A stretch of 64,000 nucleotides of DNA from Paraburkholderia acidicola (GCF_002362315.1 NZ_MTZV01000004.1:434001-498000), one strand, 5' to 3'; positions 45,001 to 54,714 are shown, counted from the first letter of the stretch. Notes: generated by a model from the sequence alone, not told the origin. Program-made: numbers and translations.

Positions 45001-48000
45001 TGGCTAGCGTCCCTTGAGTGATCAGGTAACTGCCTACGTTCTCGCCGGTCTGACGTGTCGCTGCTCCGCTCAGCGCGTCGGTGCCTACCAGATTGCCTGT
45101 GGTGATCTGGTAAGTGAGGTTTGGATCGGTGTTGCCGTAGATCTTGCTGAGCTGATCGCCCGTCAACGTGATCGGGCGCGGGGTGATCTGTAGGCCGCCG
45201 TTGACGAAGGTGATGGCGTAGTTGCTGTTGGCCAGCGTTCCTTGAGTGACCAGGTAGCTACCAACGTTCTCGCCGGCCTGACGTGTCGTCGCTCCGCTTA
45301 ACGTGTCCGTGCCTACCAGATTGCCACCGGTGATCTGATACGTCAGGTTCGGATCAGTGTTGCCGTAGATCTTGCTCAGCTGGTCACCCGTCAGTGTGAT
45401 CGGGCGCGGGGTGATCTGCAGTCCGCCGTTGACGAAGGTGATCGCGTAGTTGCTGTTGGCCAGTGTCCCTTGAGTGATCAGGTAGTTACCTACGTTCTCG
45501 CCAGCCTGGCGTGTCGTCGCCCCGCTTAACGTATCGGTGCCCACCAGGTTACCACCGGTGATCTGGTACGTCAGGTTCGGATCGGTATTGCCGTAGATCT
45601 TGCTCAGCTGGTCACCGGTGAGCGTGATCGAGCGCGGCGTGATCTGTAGCTGACCGTTGACGAAGGTAATCGCGTAGTTGCTGTTAGCCAGCGTCCCCTG
45701 GTTGATCGCGTAGTTGCCGACATTCTCGCCAGCCTGACGTGTCGCCGCGCCGCTTAGCGTATCCGTACCTACCAGATTGCCGGTGGTGATCTGGTAAGTG
45801 AGGTTTGGATCAGTGTTCCCATAGATCTTGCTTAACTGATCGCCGGTTAATGTGATCGGTCGCGGGGTGATCTGCAATCCGCCGTTGACGAAGGTAATGG
45901 CATAGTTGCTGTTGGCCAGCGTCCCCTGAGTGACCAGATAGCTGCCGACGTTCTCGCCAGCCTGCCGCGTCACCGCTCCGCTCAGCGCATCCGTGCCCAC
46001 CAGGTTTCCATTGGTGATCTGATACGTCAGGTTCGGATCGGTGTTCCCGTAGATCTTGCTCAGTTGATCGCCAGTCAGCGTAATCGCCCGCGGCGTGATC
46101 TGCAGATTGCCGTTGACGAAGGTGATCGCATAGTTGCTATTGGCGAGTGTCCCCTGGCCAATCGCGTAGCCGCCGACGTTCTCACCCACCTGACGTGTTG
46201 CGGTTCCGCTCAACGCATCCGTACCTACCAGATTGCCAGCGGTAATCTGATAGGTCAGGTTCGGATCCGTGTTGCCGTAGATCTTGCTTAGCTGATCACC
46301 GGTCAACGTGATCGGTCGCGGGGTGATCTGTAGCTGTCCGTTGACGAAAGTGATCGCGTAGTTGCTGTTAGCGAGCGTTCCCTGGTTGATCGCATAGTTG
46401 CCGACGTTCTCGCCGGTCTGACGTGTCGTAGCGCCGCTTAAGGTATCGCTCCCCACCAGGTTGCCGCTCGTGATCTGGTACGTCAGATTCGGATCCGTGT
46501 TGCCATAGATCTTGCTCAACTGATCGCCGGTTAGCGTGATCGGTCGCGGTGTGATCTGTAGCTGGCCGTTGACGAAAGTGATCGCGTAGTTGCTGTTGGC
46601 GAGCGTTCCCTGGTTGATCGCGTAGCCACCGACGTTCTCACCGGTCTGACGTGTCGCAGCACCACTTAAGGTATCCGTGCCGACCAGGTTCCCAGCGGTA
46701 ATCTGATACGTCAGATTCGGGTCCGTGTTGCCATAGATCTTGCTCAACTGGTCGCCAGTTAGCGTGATCGGTCGCGGCGTGATCTGGAGTTGCCCATTGA
46801 CGAAAGTGATCGCGTAGTTGCTGTTGGAAAGTGTCCCCTGGTTGATCGCGTAGTTGCCTACGTTCTCACCAGTCTGACGTGTCGCAGCACCGCTTATCGC
46901 ATCCGTGCCGACCAGGTTCCCACTCGTAATCTGATACGTCAGATTCGGATCGGTGTTGCCATAGACCTTGCTCAGTTGATCGCCGGTCAGCGTAATCGGT
47001 CGCGGCGTAATCTGCAGTCCACCGTTCACGAAGGTGATCGTGTAGTTGCTATTGGCAAGCGTTCCCTGACTGATCGCATAGTTGCCGACGTTCTCGCCAG
47101 CTTGACGTGCCGCGGCTCCGCTTAACGTATCGCTCCCTACCAGGTTACCGCCAGTCACCTGATAAGTCAGATTCGGATCGGTATTCCCGTAGACCTTGCT
47201 CAACTGATCGCCGGTGAGCGTGATCGGTCGCGGTGTGATCTGCAATCCTCCGTTGACGAAGGTGATCGCGTAGTTGCTGTTGGCGAGCGTCCCCTGAGTA
47301 ACCAGGTAATTGCCAACGTTCTCGCCGGCCTGACGTGTCACCGCTCCGCTCAGCGCGTCTGTACCCACCAGATTGCCACCGGTGATCTGATACGTCAGAT
47401 TCGGATCGGTATTGCCATAGATCTTGCTGAGCTGGTCACCCGTCAGCGTGATCGGTCGCGGTGTGATCTGCAGCCCGCCGTTGACGAAGGTAATGGCGTA
47501 GTTGCTATTGGCCAGTGTCCCTTGAGAGACCAGGTAATTACCCACGTTCTCGCCAGCCTGGCGTGTCACCGCTCCGCTCAGCGTGTCCGTGCCCACCAGG
47601 TTGCCAGTGGTGACCTGGTACGTCAGGTTCGGATCGGTGTTGCCGTAGACCTTGCTCAACTGATCACCGGTCAACGTGATCGGCCGCGGTGTAACCGCGA
47701 GCTGACCGTTGACGAACGTAATGATGTAGTTGCTGTTAGCGAGCGTCCCCTGACTGATCGCGTAACTACCGACGTTCTCGCCGGCCTGACGCGCAGCCAC
47801 GCCGCCCAACGTGTCAGTGCCTACGAGATTGCCGCTAGTGACGTGATACGTCAGGTTTGGATCGGTATTGCCGTAGATCTTGCTGAGCTGATCGCCGGTC
47901 AGCGTGATCGGTCGCGCCGTGATCTGAAGTTGCCCATTAACGAACGTAATCGCGTAGTTGCCGTTAGCAATCGTCCCTTGACTGGTCGCATAGTTGCCGA

Positions 48001-51000
48001 CGTTTTCGCCTGCCAGGCGACCGGCAGCTCCGCTTAGCGTATCGGTGCCGACCAGGTTGCCGTTAGTAATCTGGTAGGTAAGATTCGGATCGGTATTGCC
48101 ATAGATCTTGCTCAACTGATCGCCGGTTAGCGTGATCGGCCGCTGCGTGATCTGTAGTTGCCCATTGACGAAGGTGATCGCGTAGTTGCTGTTAGCGACG
48201 GTGCCCTGGTTGATCGCGTAGTTGCCCACGTTCTCGCCGGTCTGACGGGTTACCGCTCCGCTCAGCGTATCGGTGCCCACCAGATTGCCACCCGTGATCT
48301 GGTACGTCAGATTAGGATCGGTATTGCCATAGATCTTGCTGAGCTGATCGCCAGTCAGCGTAATCGGCCGCGGCGTGATCTGTAGCTGCCCGTTGACGAA
48401 CGTAATCGCGTAGTTGCTGTTAGCGACGGTCCCCTGGTTGATCGCGTAGTTACCCACGTTTTCGCCGGTCTGACGCGCGGCAGCACCGCTCAAGGTATCC
48501 GTACCCACCAGATTGCCGCCAGTGATCTGGTAAGTCAGATTGGGATCAGTATTGCCATAGATCTTGCTGAGCTGATCGCCGGTCAGCGTAATCGGCCGCG
48601 GTGTGATCTGCAGATTGCCGTTGACGAAGGTAATCGCATAGTTGCTATTGGCGAGTGTCCCCTGGCTAGTCGCGTAGTTACCAACGTTCTGGCCCGCCAG
48701 CCGCGCAGCAGCTCCACTCAACGTGTCCGTGCCTACGAGGTTGCCGCTCGTGATCTGGTAAGTCAGATTCGGATCGGTGTTGCCGTAGATCTTGCTCAAC
48801 TGATCGCCCGTCAGCGTGATCGGCCGTGGCGTAACGGTCAACTGTCCCGAACTCAGGAAAACCAGCGCGTAGCCATTCAAGGCCGACACGGTGCCTTGCG
48901 CGATATTGATCTGATAACCGCCCACGTTAGCGCTACTCAACGTGCCCGCCGAACCCAGCGTAGGCGCACCGCTAAAAGCGTTAAGAGGATTCTCGCCAAG
49001 ATACGCGCCGGCGACACCGGTTTCCGCGAAACCGCCACTCACGGTATAGGTGCTACCTACGTTAGCGGTATTACCATAGATCTTGCCAAGATTGCTCGAC
49101 GTGAAAGTCAACGTCGGTTGAATCGAAAACAGATAGCGGTTACCCGTCTGCGTCACACCACCCGGCGGTTGAGATGCATACGTCGAACTCCACACAGCGA
49201 CGTTGGCGCTGTTGAGATTGTTGAAATTGTCGTTAGCCGGATTGGCCGAATAGATCAGCCAGCGGCCGTTCCCGGTGCTGACAGCACCCGCACCGGACAG
49301 ATTGTTGAAAGCAGTCTGCGCCGACAGCACGACCGCATTGCCGGTAGCCTGACTGCTCACCGTAGTACCGGCACCAAGCGTCAACGCACCACTGCCTTTA
49401 ACCAGCACCGTCCCAGTGCCGGTGGTGGTGATGTTTCGATCGATGGTGAGATCGGTGGTAGCGGTGAAGTTCAGGTTGATGTTGGACGTGAGCGTCAAGC
49501 TCGAACCGTCGACCGTATAGAGCACGCCCGGGGCGGTCAGGCCACCGAGCGGCGGCGCCATGATCCCGCTCAGGGTGGCGACGTCGGATGAATACACCGT
49601 GACGTTGTTGGCCACGATGTTGAGACCGGTAGCATTGCCGCCCACCGCATCGATGTTAGTCAGCGCGTTGCCGACCGCAGTGCCCCCCGACAACCAGGTC
49701 AGCACTGGGCCTTGCCGCGGATCAACCGTAAAGTAGTAGTAGCCGTTAGCGCCGGTGGTGGCGTTCTCCAGCACGTTGCCGCCGCCCGCGAGCTTCACGC
49801 CTAACGCGCTGTTGTCGCCACCGGTATTGGCCATGCCGGAGACGATGGTCGGGCCGGTAGGGAAGCGCCAGTTCAGATAGCCGTAGGAAATGCCCGGCTC
49901 GATCCCCCACACCGCGGGATTGAAACCGCTGGGCAGACCGCCTTGAAGTTGCGCGGTGGTTTGTCCGGTGATGCCGGTCGCTACGTTGTTGGCAGCTAAA
50001 GTCTGGCCGCTGGTCGTTGTATCCCAGTAGGAATTAGTGACGCCGCCCGAGCTATAGCCGATGAATCCAGCAACGTTAGTGGCAGGACTGCGCACCAGTC
50101 CCGTCGAGAACGAGTTGGTCACCGTGCCACCGTTGTTATAGCCGATGAACCCACCGACCGAATCATAGCCGCCGGTCACATACCCGGTCGCATAGGAATC
50201 GCTGATGTTCGCCGTCGAATAGCCAACCAGTCCGCCCATATACTGGGTGGCCTGCGAGCCAGTTGCACCTTGCACGCTCCCGGTGGCATAGGACCGGGTA
50301 ATAGTCGAAGTGCGTGCGTCGCCAACCAGTCCGCCGACGTAATCATCACCGCCGTTCACTGCACCCGTCGCGTAGGAGTTGGTAATCGAACCGTTGCTGA
50401 TCGCACCGATCAACCCACCGATTTCGTCGCTGCCGCTACCGGAGGTATCGGGAGCCGACACGGCAGCGGTGGAATACACATTGGCGAAAACACCGTTTTC
50501 GCTTTGGCCCACCAGCCCGCCGACGTAGTCATCCCCCGAATTCAATGCGCCTGTGACATAGGTATTGGTCACCGAACCATAGCTGGTATAACCCGCCAGG
50601 ATGCCGGTAAACCTGTAACCCGTGATGTTGGCATTGACGATGCCGAGATTGCTGATGATCCCCGTGTTAGCCGCACCGCCAAGCTTGCCGAACAGACCGA
50701 CGTAGTTCGTACTGGGCAGATTGATAAACAGGTTGGAAATCACATGACCCTGACCGTCCAGCGTGCCGCTGAAATAGTTGCTGCCACCACCAATCGGCAC
50801 AAAACCCGCACCACTGTTCCAGGTCGATGTCACCGACGCATCGATGTTCTGGCTTAGCGCATAGATACCGGCAAGGTTGCTAGTGATGGCCTGCAACTGC
50901 GTAACGTTGTTCACCAACATGTAGGCGCTCAGCGTGCCCGCGCTGATGTTGCCGGTATAGACGGTAGGCGCGGTATAGCTGGTGGGGTTGTAGTAAAGCG

Positions 51001-52315
51001 ATATCGCACCTGCAGTGCCCGCGGTAATACCCGTATTGAAAATGACCGTCCCGATGCCGGTACCGGTCTTGTCCGACCGCAGGATGATGTTCCCGGCACC
51101 CGCATTGGTGATATTCGCGTTGACGTTGATATTGCGGTACGCCTCCAGATCGAGGCTGAGCCCGCTGTTCCAGTTGACCGCCTGCTGGACGTAGATATCG
51201 CCCGGCGCGCTGCCACCGGGCAGCGTCGCAATCGTCATGTTGGTATTGGCGAGATTCGCGCTGAGCGTCGCGCCGGTCATGAAGCTGCTGCCGTTGCCGG
51301 GATCGTTGCCGATGTAGTAATCGGTGGGATCGATCAGCCATTGGCCGGTCTTGCCGGAAGCTGCCTTGGTGGTGATCCGCGCGGTATCGCCAACCTGCAC
51401 GATGTGGCCCGAGGTTTCGATAAATCCGCCGTTGCCACCGTTCGGCGCCGAAGCGTCTAGTGTGCCGCCGACCTTGACCGTCCCCTGATCCATATTGCCG
51501 AGCAGCGTGATCGTGCCGTTGTGATTCTCCAGGGTGCGCGCTTCGATGATCCCCTGGTTGTTCACCACCGTATCGAGCAGTGCGTCGGTGGCCTTCGCGG
51601 TAAGCCACACGCTGCCGCCGTCGGCCTGAATCAGTTGGCCGTTCTGTGCGAGTGCGCCCGCGACGCCCTGGTCGATCTGCAGGTTCAGCAGGCTGTCACC
51701 GGCAAAATTCAGCGTGATGCCCTGCCCCGCTCCTAACGCCACACTGCCTAGGCGCGCCTGGATCAAACCTTCGTTGTCGACCTGGCCGCCGAGCATCGCG
51801 ATGTAGCCGCCATCGGCGGCATGCAGGTTGCCCTGGTTGAGCACCGTACCCGACGCGCCCGAACCGCTAAAACGGTAGCGCCCCGCGAGAAAATCCTGAT
51901 CGCTGAGACCCAGCGTCGAGGCCACCAGACCACCGACGTTGACCTGCGCTCCACGACCAAACAACACCCCATTGGGATTGATCAGGAACACCTGGCCGTT
52001 CGCATTGAGCTGCCCGAAGATCTTGCTGCCGTCGGTGCCTAGCACGCGGTTCAACGCGATCGCGCTGGTACCGGGCTGATTGAAATTCACCGTCTGCCCG
52101 GCGCCGATATTGAAGCTGTTCCAGTTGATCGACAGCTTGGGGCTGCCTTGATCGACGGTCAGCGTTTGACCGCTCTGCGAGATGCGTCCGTTGCCGGCGC
52201 TGATGCTTCCGCCAGTAGGCAGGCTTTGTGCCACTGCCGTCCCGCTTAACAACAGCAGCAACAACACGGCATGCGTCACCGGATGCAAGACGAAGCGAGG
52301 ATTGCGCGTAGTCAT
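42098..52315 (-). CDS. TpsA exoprotein with 27 MBG repeats (filamentous hemagglutinin-like)
   Basis: This very large secreted protein, about 3405 residues, is the TpsA partner of the adjacent TpsB. In order it has a signal peptide (about 1-30, ending AVAQ), then a TPS haemagglutination domain with NPNG at 113-116 and RGAQVNVGGLVAST. A beta-helical segment follows, then GLUG-type repeats (about 520-770). A divergent MBG unit precedes 27 MBG (YGX type) repeats at residues 1166-3217, and one more divergent unit follows them. A Gly-rich tail ends in a polar segment. There is no VENN motif or toxin-like tail, so it looks like an adhesin or matrix protein, not a CdiA toxin. The ATG at 52315 is 80 bases after the TpsB stop. 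Confidence 0.92.
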   Translation of the reverse strand: MTTRNPRFVLHPVTHAVLLLLLLSGTAVAQSLPTGGSISAGNGRISQSGQTLTVDQGSPKLSINWNSFNIGAGQTVNFNQPGTSAIALNRVLGTDGSKIFGQLNANGQVFLINPNGVLFGRGAQVNVGGLVASTLGLSDQDFLAGRYRFSGSGASGTVLNQGNLHAADGGYIAMLGGQVDNEGLIQARLGSVALGAGQGITLNFAGDSLLNLQIDQGVAGALAQNGQLIQADGGSVWLTAKATDALLDTVVNNQGIIEARTLENHNGTITLLGNMDQGTVKVGGTLDASAPNGGNGGFIETSGHIVQVGDTARITTKAASGKTGQWLIDPTDYYIGNDPGNGSSFMTGATLSANLANTNMTIATLPGGSAPGDIYVQQAVNWNSGLSLDLEAYRNINVNANITNAGAGNIILRSDKTGTGIGTVIFNTGITAGTAGAISLYYNPTSYTAPTVYTGNISAGTLSAYMLVNNVTQLQAITSNLAGIYALSQNIDASVTSTWNSGAGFVPIGGGSNYFSGTLDGQGHVISNLFINLPSTNYVGLFGKLGGAANTGIISNLGIVNANITGYRFTGILAGYTSYGSVTNTYVTGALNSGDDYVGGLVGQSENGVFANVYSTAAVSAPDTSGSGSDEIGGLIGAISNGSITNSYATGAVNGGDDYVGGLVGDARTSTITRSYATGSVQGATGSQATQYMGGLVGYSTANISDSYATGYVTGGYDSVGGFIGYNNGGTVTNSFSTGLVRSPATNVAGFIGYSSGGVTNSYWDTTTSGQTLAANNVATGITGQTTAQLQGGLPSGFNPAVWGIEPGISYGYLNWRFPTGPTIVSGMANTGGDNSALGVKLAGGGNVLENATTGANGYYYFTVDPRQGPVLTWLSGGTAVGNALTNIDAVGGNATGLNIVANNVTVYSSDVATLSGIMAPPLGGLTAPGVLYTVDGSSLTLTSNINLNFTATTDLTIDRNITTTGTGTVLVKGSGALTLGAGTTVSSQATGNAVVLSAQTAFNNLSGAGAVSTGNGRWLIYSANPANDNFNNLNSANVAVWSSTYASQPPGGVTQTGNRYLFSIQPTLTFTSSNLGKIYGNTANVGSTYTVSGGFAETGVAGAYLGENPLNAFSGAPTLGSAGTLSSANVGGYQINIAQGTVSALNGYALVFLSSGQLTVTPRPITLTGDQLSKIYGNTDPNLTYQITSGNLVGTDTLSGAAARLAGQNVGNYATSQGTLANSNYAITFVNGNLQITPRPITLTGDQLSKIYGNTDPNLTYQITGGNLVGTDTLSGAAARQTGENVGNYAINQGTVANSNYAITFVNGQLQITPRPITLTGDQLSKIYGNTDPNLTYQITGGNLVGTDTLSGAVTRQTGENVGNYAINQGTVANSNYAITFVNGQLQITQRPITLTGDQLSKIYGNTDPNLTYQITNGNLVGTDTLSGAAGRLAGENVGNYATSQGTIANGNYAITFVNGQLQITARPITLTGDQLSKIYGNTDPNLTYHVTSGNLVGTDTLGGVAARQAGENVGSYAISQGTLANSNYIITFVNGQLAVTPRPITLTGDQLSKVYGNTDPNLTYQVTTGNLVGTDTLSGAVTRQAGENVGNYLVSQGTLANSNYAITFVNGGLQITPRPITLTGDQLSKIYGNTDPNLTYQITGGNLVGTDALSGAVTRQAGENVGNYLVTQGTLANSNYAITFVNGGLQITPRPITLTGDQLSKVYGNTDPNLTYQVTGGNLVGSDTLSGAAARQAGENVGNYAISQGTLANSNYTITFVNGGLQITPRPITLTGDQLSKVYGNTDPNLTYQITSGNLVGTDAISGAATRQTGENVGNYAINQGTLSNSNYAITFVNGQLQITPRPITLTGDQLSKIYGNTDPNLTYQITAGNLVGTDTLSGAATRQTGENVGGYAINQGTLANSNYAITFVNGQLQITPRPITLTGDQLSKIYGNTDPNLTYQITSGNLVGSDTLSGATTRQTGENVGNYAINQGTLANSNYAITFVNGQLQITPRPITLTGDQLSKIYGNTDPNLTYQITAGNLVGTDALSGTATRQVGENVGGYAIGQGTLANSNYAITFVNGNLQITPRAITLTGDQLSKIYGNTDPNLTYQITNGNLVGTDALSGAVTRQAGENVGSYLVTQGTLANSNYAITFVNGGLQITPRPITLTGDQLSKIYGNTDPNLTYQITTGNLVGTDTLSGAATRQAGENVGNYAINQGTLANSNYAITFVNGQLQITPRSITLTGDQLSKIYGNTDPNLTYQITGGNLVGTDTLSGATTRQAGENVGNYLITQGTLANSNYAITFVNGGLQITPRPITLTGDQLSKIYGNTDPNLTYQITGGNLVGTDTLSGATTRQAGENVGSYLVTQGTLANSNYAITFVNGGLQITPRPITLTGDQLSKIYGNTDPNLTYQITTGNLVGTDALSGAATRQTGENVGSYLITQGTLANSNYAITFVNGGLQITPRPITLTGDQLSKIYGNTDPNLTYQVTTGNLVGTDTLSGTATRQTGENVGNYAINQGTLANSNYAITFVNGQLQITPREITLTGDQLSKIYGNTDPNLAYQVTSGNLVGTDTLSGAATRQTGENVGNYAITQGTLANSNYTITFVNGQLQITPRAITLTGDQLSKIYGNTDPNLTYQITSGNLVGTDTLSGATTRQAGESVGGYAISQGTLANSNYTITFVNGQLQITPRPLTLTGDQLSKIYGNTDPNLTYQITGGNLVGTDTLSGATTRQTGENVGGYAIEQGTLANSNYAITFVNGQLQITPRPITLTGDQLGKIYGNTDPNLTYQITGGNLVGTDTLSGTATRQAGENVGNYAIEQGTLANSNYAITFVNGQLQITPRAITLTGDQLSKIYGNTDPNLAYQVTSGNLVGNDTLSGAATRQAGENVGNYTIGQGTLTNSNYTITFVNGQLQITPRPITVTGDQLGKIYGNTDPNLAYQVTSGNLVGNDTLSGAATRQAGENVGSYAISQGTLANSNYTITFVNGQLQITPRPITLTGDQLGKIYGNTDPNLTYQITNGNLVGSDTLSGAATRQTGENVGGYAIEQGTLGNSNYAITFVNGQLQITPRPITLTGDQLGKIYGNTDPNFTYQITNGNLVGTDTLSGAATRQAGENVGGYAIEQGTLANSNYAITFVNGQLQITPRPITLTGDQLSKIYGNTDPNFAYQITGGNLVGNDSLSGAATRQTGENVGNYAIGQGTLANSNYAITFVNGQLQITPATLTVRADNVTGYWGFLAPYSVTVRGLRYDDTATGVLGGRVIFTTNVGTPLPGQYVITPSGYSVLSPNYVLNYAAGTLQLLPSNPQVPGQPDKGYHGSIASLGGVLGQGGGSGFGGGALGQGSSSGVGGGVVGQGNAFGPNSFSNNAVAQSTDHEGKAHGEKGPQDANTGDRYINLINGGVRLPAGLMPL
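42665..48820 (-). repeat. 27 tandem MBG repeats, 228 bp each
   Basis: Every unit is exactly 76 codons, of the form ITLTGDQLSKIYGNTDPNL ... GNLVGTDTLSG ... ENVGNY ... ITFVNG-LQITPRP. 27 x 228 = 6156 bases, which fits the observed first and last unit borders exactly. No insertion or deletion was seen in any unit. Confidence 0.95.
50000..50750 (-). repeat. GLUG-type repeats in TpsA
   Basis: Coding repeats of the kind YVGGLVG ... ITNSYATGAV ... GGDDYVGGLVG, at least six units, ending NSYWDTTTSGQ. GLUG repeats occur in bacterial surface proteins and usually extend a beta-helix. Borders are approximate. Confidence 0.75.
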
Positions 52316-52395
52316 GATAGCGATCGTCCCTGGCAAAGCCGAAGGGTGCAGCCGACCTGATGCCTTGCTTCCACTCTGGTCAGCAGGCCGCAAAC

Positions 52396-54138
52396 TTAAA
52401 AGTAATAGCTACCGCGGATCCAGACTCGCGGGTTATGGTCCGGTCCGCTATCGGGCGTACCGCCGGCAACCCGCCAGGCCAGCGCACTATCCACGCTCCA
52501 GTGAGCCGCATAGTTCCAGCGCACCGCGACACCGACGTCGCCGAGCGTGCGGCTGTTCACGTCGCTGGTCCACGGGTCCTTGCTGAGCGTGACGTGGCCG
52601 ACATCGTAGAAACCGGCAAGCTGCCATGCAGGCGTGAGCGCATAGCGAAGTTCGAGCGTCGCGAGGTACCCTTGATCGCCGTTGCCTTCGCCTTGCGGGT
52701 AACCGCGCACGCCATAGGCACCGCCGAGCTGAAACTGCTCCGCGGAATCGAGATTCTTGCTTGCAACCTGCGCCTGAAATGCACCGTACAGGCTAAAGCG
52801 GTCAGTCAGGCGCTGCAGTCTTAGCAGCGAAAAATTCCATACCTGGAAGTGGCCTTCGGTATGCGCGCTGATCGCATCCAGTTCTTTCGATAGCGGATCA
52901 TGGAAATCGAGCTGGCCCGTCAGGTAGCTGACGCTAAAGCTGGTCACGCCACCACCGCCGAAGTTGTCGCGCAGGTTGCCGTTCAGGCTCAAGGTCCAGT
53001 TCAGCAGATTGCGCGCATTGCGGGTGCCGTATAGATCGATCTTGTCGATCAGTTCAACCTTGTCGACACCGATGCGGGCGGACAGATTGAAATCGCGCCG
53101 GCGAATCAACGGCTGGGTCAGGAACCCACCGACAGTCCGCGCCGTGCCATGCGCATCGAGTTGATCGAACTCTTTGCCCAACGAATACCTGAGCGCCGAA
53201 TACGCGGCGCCAATCTGCGTGCCATAACTGCCCACCGGTACCTGATAGCTGGCGCGGCCATAGTATTGATGCTCGTCCGAGACGAGGCCGTCGACGTTGA
53301 ACAGATCGCCGATGCCTAACGGGCTTCTCACCGCGAGCGAAGCGCCAAGACGATCGCCGCCGGTATAGCGATTGCCGTAGTTATCGAGCGATACCGAACC
53401 CGACACCCGCCTGTCCGCCGGGATCGCCACATCCAGTTGCGACGTGCCGACCGTGCTGCCTGGGCGCAACGTCGACGCCACATCACCGACGCCAGCCAGA
53501 TCGCCCGTCAGCAACAAGGCACTCTCGAGACGTTGGGTCTGCACGACATCGCCGGGTTGCAAGACCTGCAGCGGCATATCGGCGGCCCAGTCTCTCACCA
53601 GAGACTCGTTGTGCACGACGATCTTGTCGTAGCGGCCTTCCAGGACGGCGATAGCGACGACGCCATCGTGTATGTCCTGGGCAGGTAGATACGCACGCGC
53701 GAGCAGGAAACCATGATCGCGGTAGTAACCGGTGATGCGCGCCGCGACTTCCTCCAGGCCGGCCAGATCCAGATCGCGACCTATCGCGTCGTGCAGCAAG
53801 GGCTGCAAGCGCGCTTCGGGGTAGACGGTGTTGCCTTGAATACGAAAGCCCGTGACGCGGAATTTCGCGGTGGGCGGCGCCTGCAAAACGGATTGCCCGG
53901 CATTCTCGACATCGAGCTTTAACGGTGCTTGTGGTGGTGGCAAGCTCTGCGGAGCCTGCTCGGTCTGCCGCAGGATTTGTCCTGCATTGGGCGGTGCGAC
54001 CTGAGCGTGAGCTGGCGACAGCAGCACGGCTAGCAGGATTCCGGTGCCCCAGCCGTATCTGTTCTTCTGATGGCTTTGGCTATGGCGGTCAGTCTCGCCG
54101 TAAGGTGCGTCATGAATGCCATTCCAGCACTTGGTCAT
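52396..54138 (-). CDS. TpsB outer-membrane transporter (FhaC/ShlB family)
   Basis: This 580-residue Omp85-family secretion pore has a signal peptide (about 28-46, ending AHAQ), a Pro/Gln-rich segment, and two POTRA domains (about 93-167 starting FRVTGFRIQGNTVY, and about 169-240). A 16-strand barrel (about 245-580) carries the VRGY motif at 477-480 (AYGVRGYPQGEG) and ends in YYF. It exports the downstream TpsA. GAGGA is 5 bases from the ATG. The pair forms one operon whose promoter must lie in 54139-54700. Confidence 0.93.
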   Translation of the reverse strand: MTKCWNGIHDAPYGETDRHSQSHQKNRYGWGTGILLAVLLSPAHAQVAPPNAGQILRQTEQAPQSLPPPQAPLKLDVENAGQSVLQAPPTAKFRVTGFRIQGNTVYPEARLQPLLHDAIGRDLDLAGLEEVAARITGYYRDHGFLLARAYLPAQDIHDGVVAIAVLEGRYDKIVVHNESLVRDWAADMPLQVLQPGDVVQTQRLESALLLTGDLAGVGDVASTLRPGSTVGTSQLDVAIPADRRVSGSVSLDNYGNRYTGGDRLGASLAVRSPLGIGDLFNVDGLVSDEHQYYGRASYQVPVGSYGTQIGAAYSALRYSLGKEFDQLDAHGTARTVGGFLTQPLIRRRDFNLSARIGVDKVELIDKIDLYGTRNARNLLNWTLSLNGNLRDNFGGGGVTSFSVSYLTGQLDFHDPLSKELDAISAHTEGHFQVWNFSLLRLQRLTDRFSLYGAFQAQVASKNLDSAEQFQLGGAYGVRGYPQGEGNGDQGYLATLELRYALTPAWQLAGFYDVGHVTLSKDPWTSDVNSRTLGDVGVAVRWNYAAHWSVDSALAWRVAGGTPDSGPDHNPRVWIRGSYYF

Positions 54139-54714
54139 GGCAATCCTCTACAGCATGGTGAAAAGGCGCCACACAGAACCCGCCGGAAATTCGAATTCGC
54201 GTTGCATAAATTCGCCCTCGGAATATTCGCGCCTCATTGTCTGTGCATGCAAGACAATCGTTTTTACGTGCGACGAGGCAACTGGTTTTTATCGACGATT
54301 CTAATACCCACGGAACGCCTGAAAGATAATGCGCCAACTTGCTACCTTTCGTCTATGTAATTTTCATTCTGGATATCTTTTTTTCGGTAAAAATCGAGCC
54401 GCGCGTGGCCACTGCGCTATTGAAACGTTTGCGTCGAAGCAGTGCCAGACGGCGATTCCTCGCCGCGAAGTCTTCTGCACCACCGCAAACAGGCGGATTT
54501 CGCAGAAAATGGCTATGCGAATCAAGTAACATGAAATATTCGCTTCGGCGGAAGGGTCAAACAACGCTCGTTTAACTGTAAAAGCGCAATCCCCTTATTG
54601 CAACGACGAAATGTCACCGGGCTTGCCTTTTATATGCGACGGCCTGATCTTCCTCTGTTGTCACCATGCCCGCTTTCACGCCACCCGTGAAAAGGCGTGG
54701 CAATTACCCGGGAT
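54139..54714. promoter_or_regulatory. Upstream region of the TPS operon
   Basis: About 575 bases without a believable gene. The part from 54200 to 54560 is richer in A and T than its surroundings (for example ATATCTTTTTTTCGGTAAAA near 54370), as usual for promoters of surface-protein operons. An inverted repeat TTTCACG / CGTGAAA lies at 54674-54692. No operator could be assigned. Confidence 0.5.

Noticed and set aside
43418..48385. Several plus-strand open frames of 60-170 residues opposite the MBG array
   Set aside because: They recur with the repeat period, have no ribosome sites and are shadows of the tpsA gene.
42665..48820. Regular 228-bp repeats as a CRISPR or satellite array
   Set aside because: The units are in one open frame without spacers and encode the MBG protein repeat.
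54329..54575. Short overlapping frames upstream of tpsB
   Set aside because: Low coding character and A/T-rich sequence suit a promoter region; no start site support.
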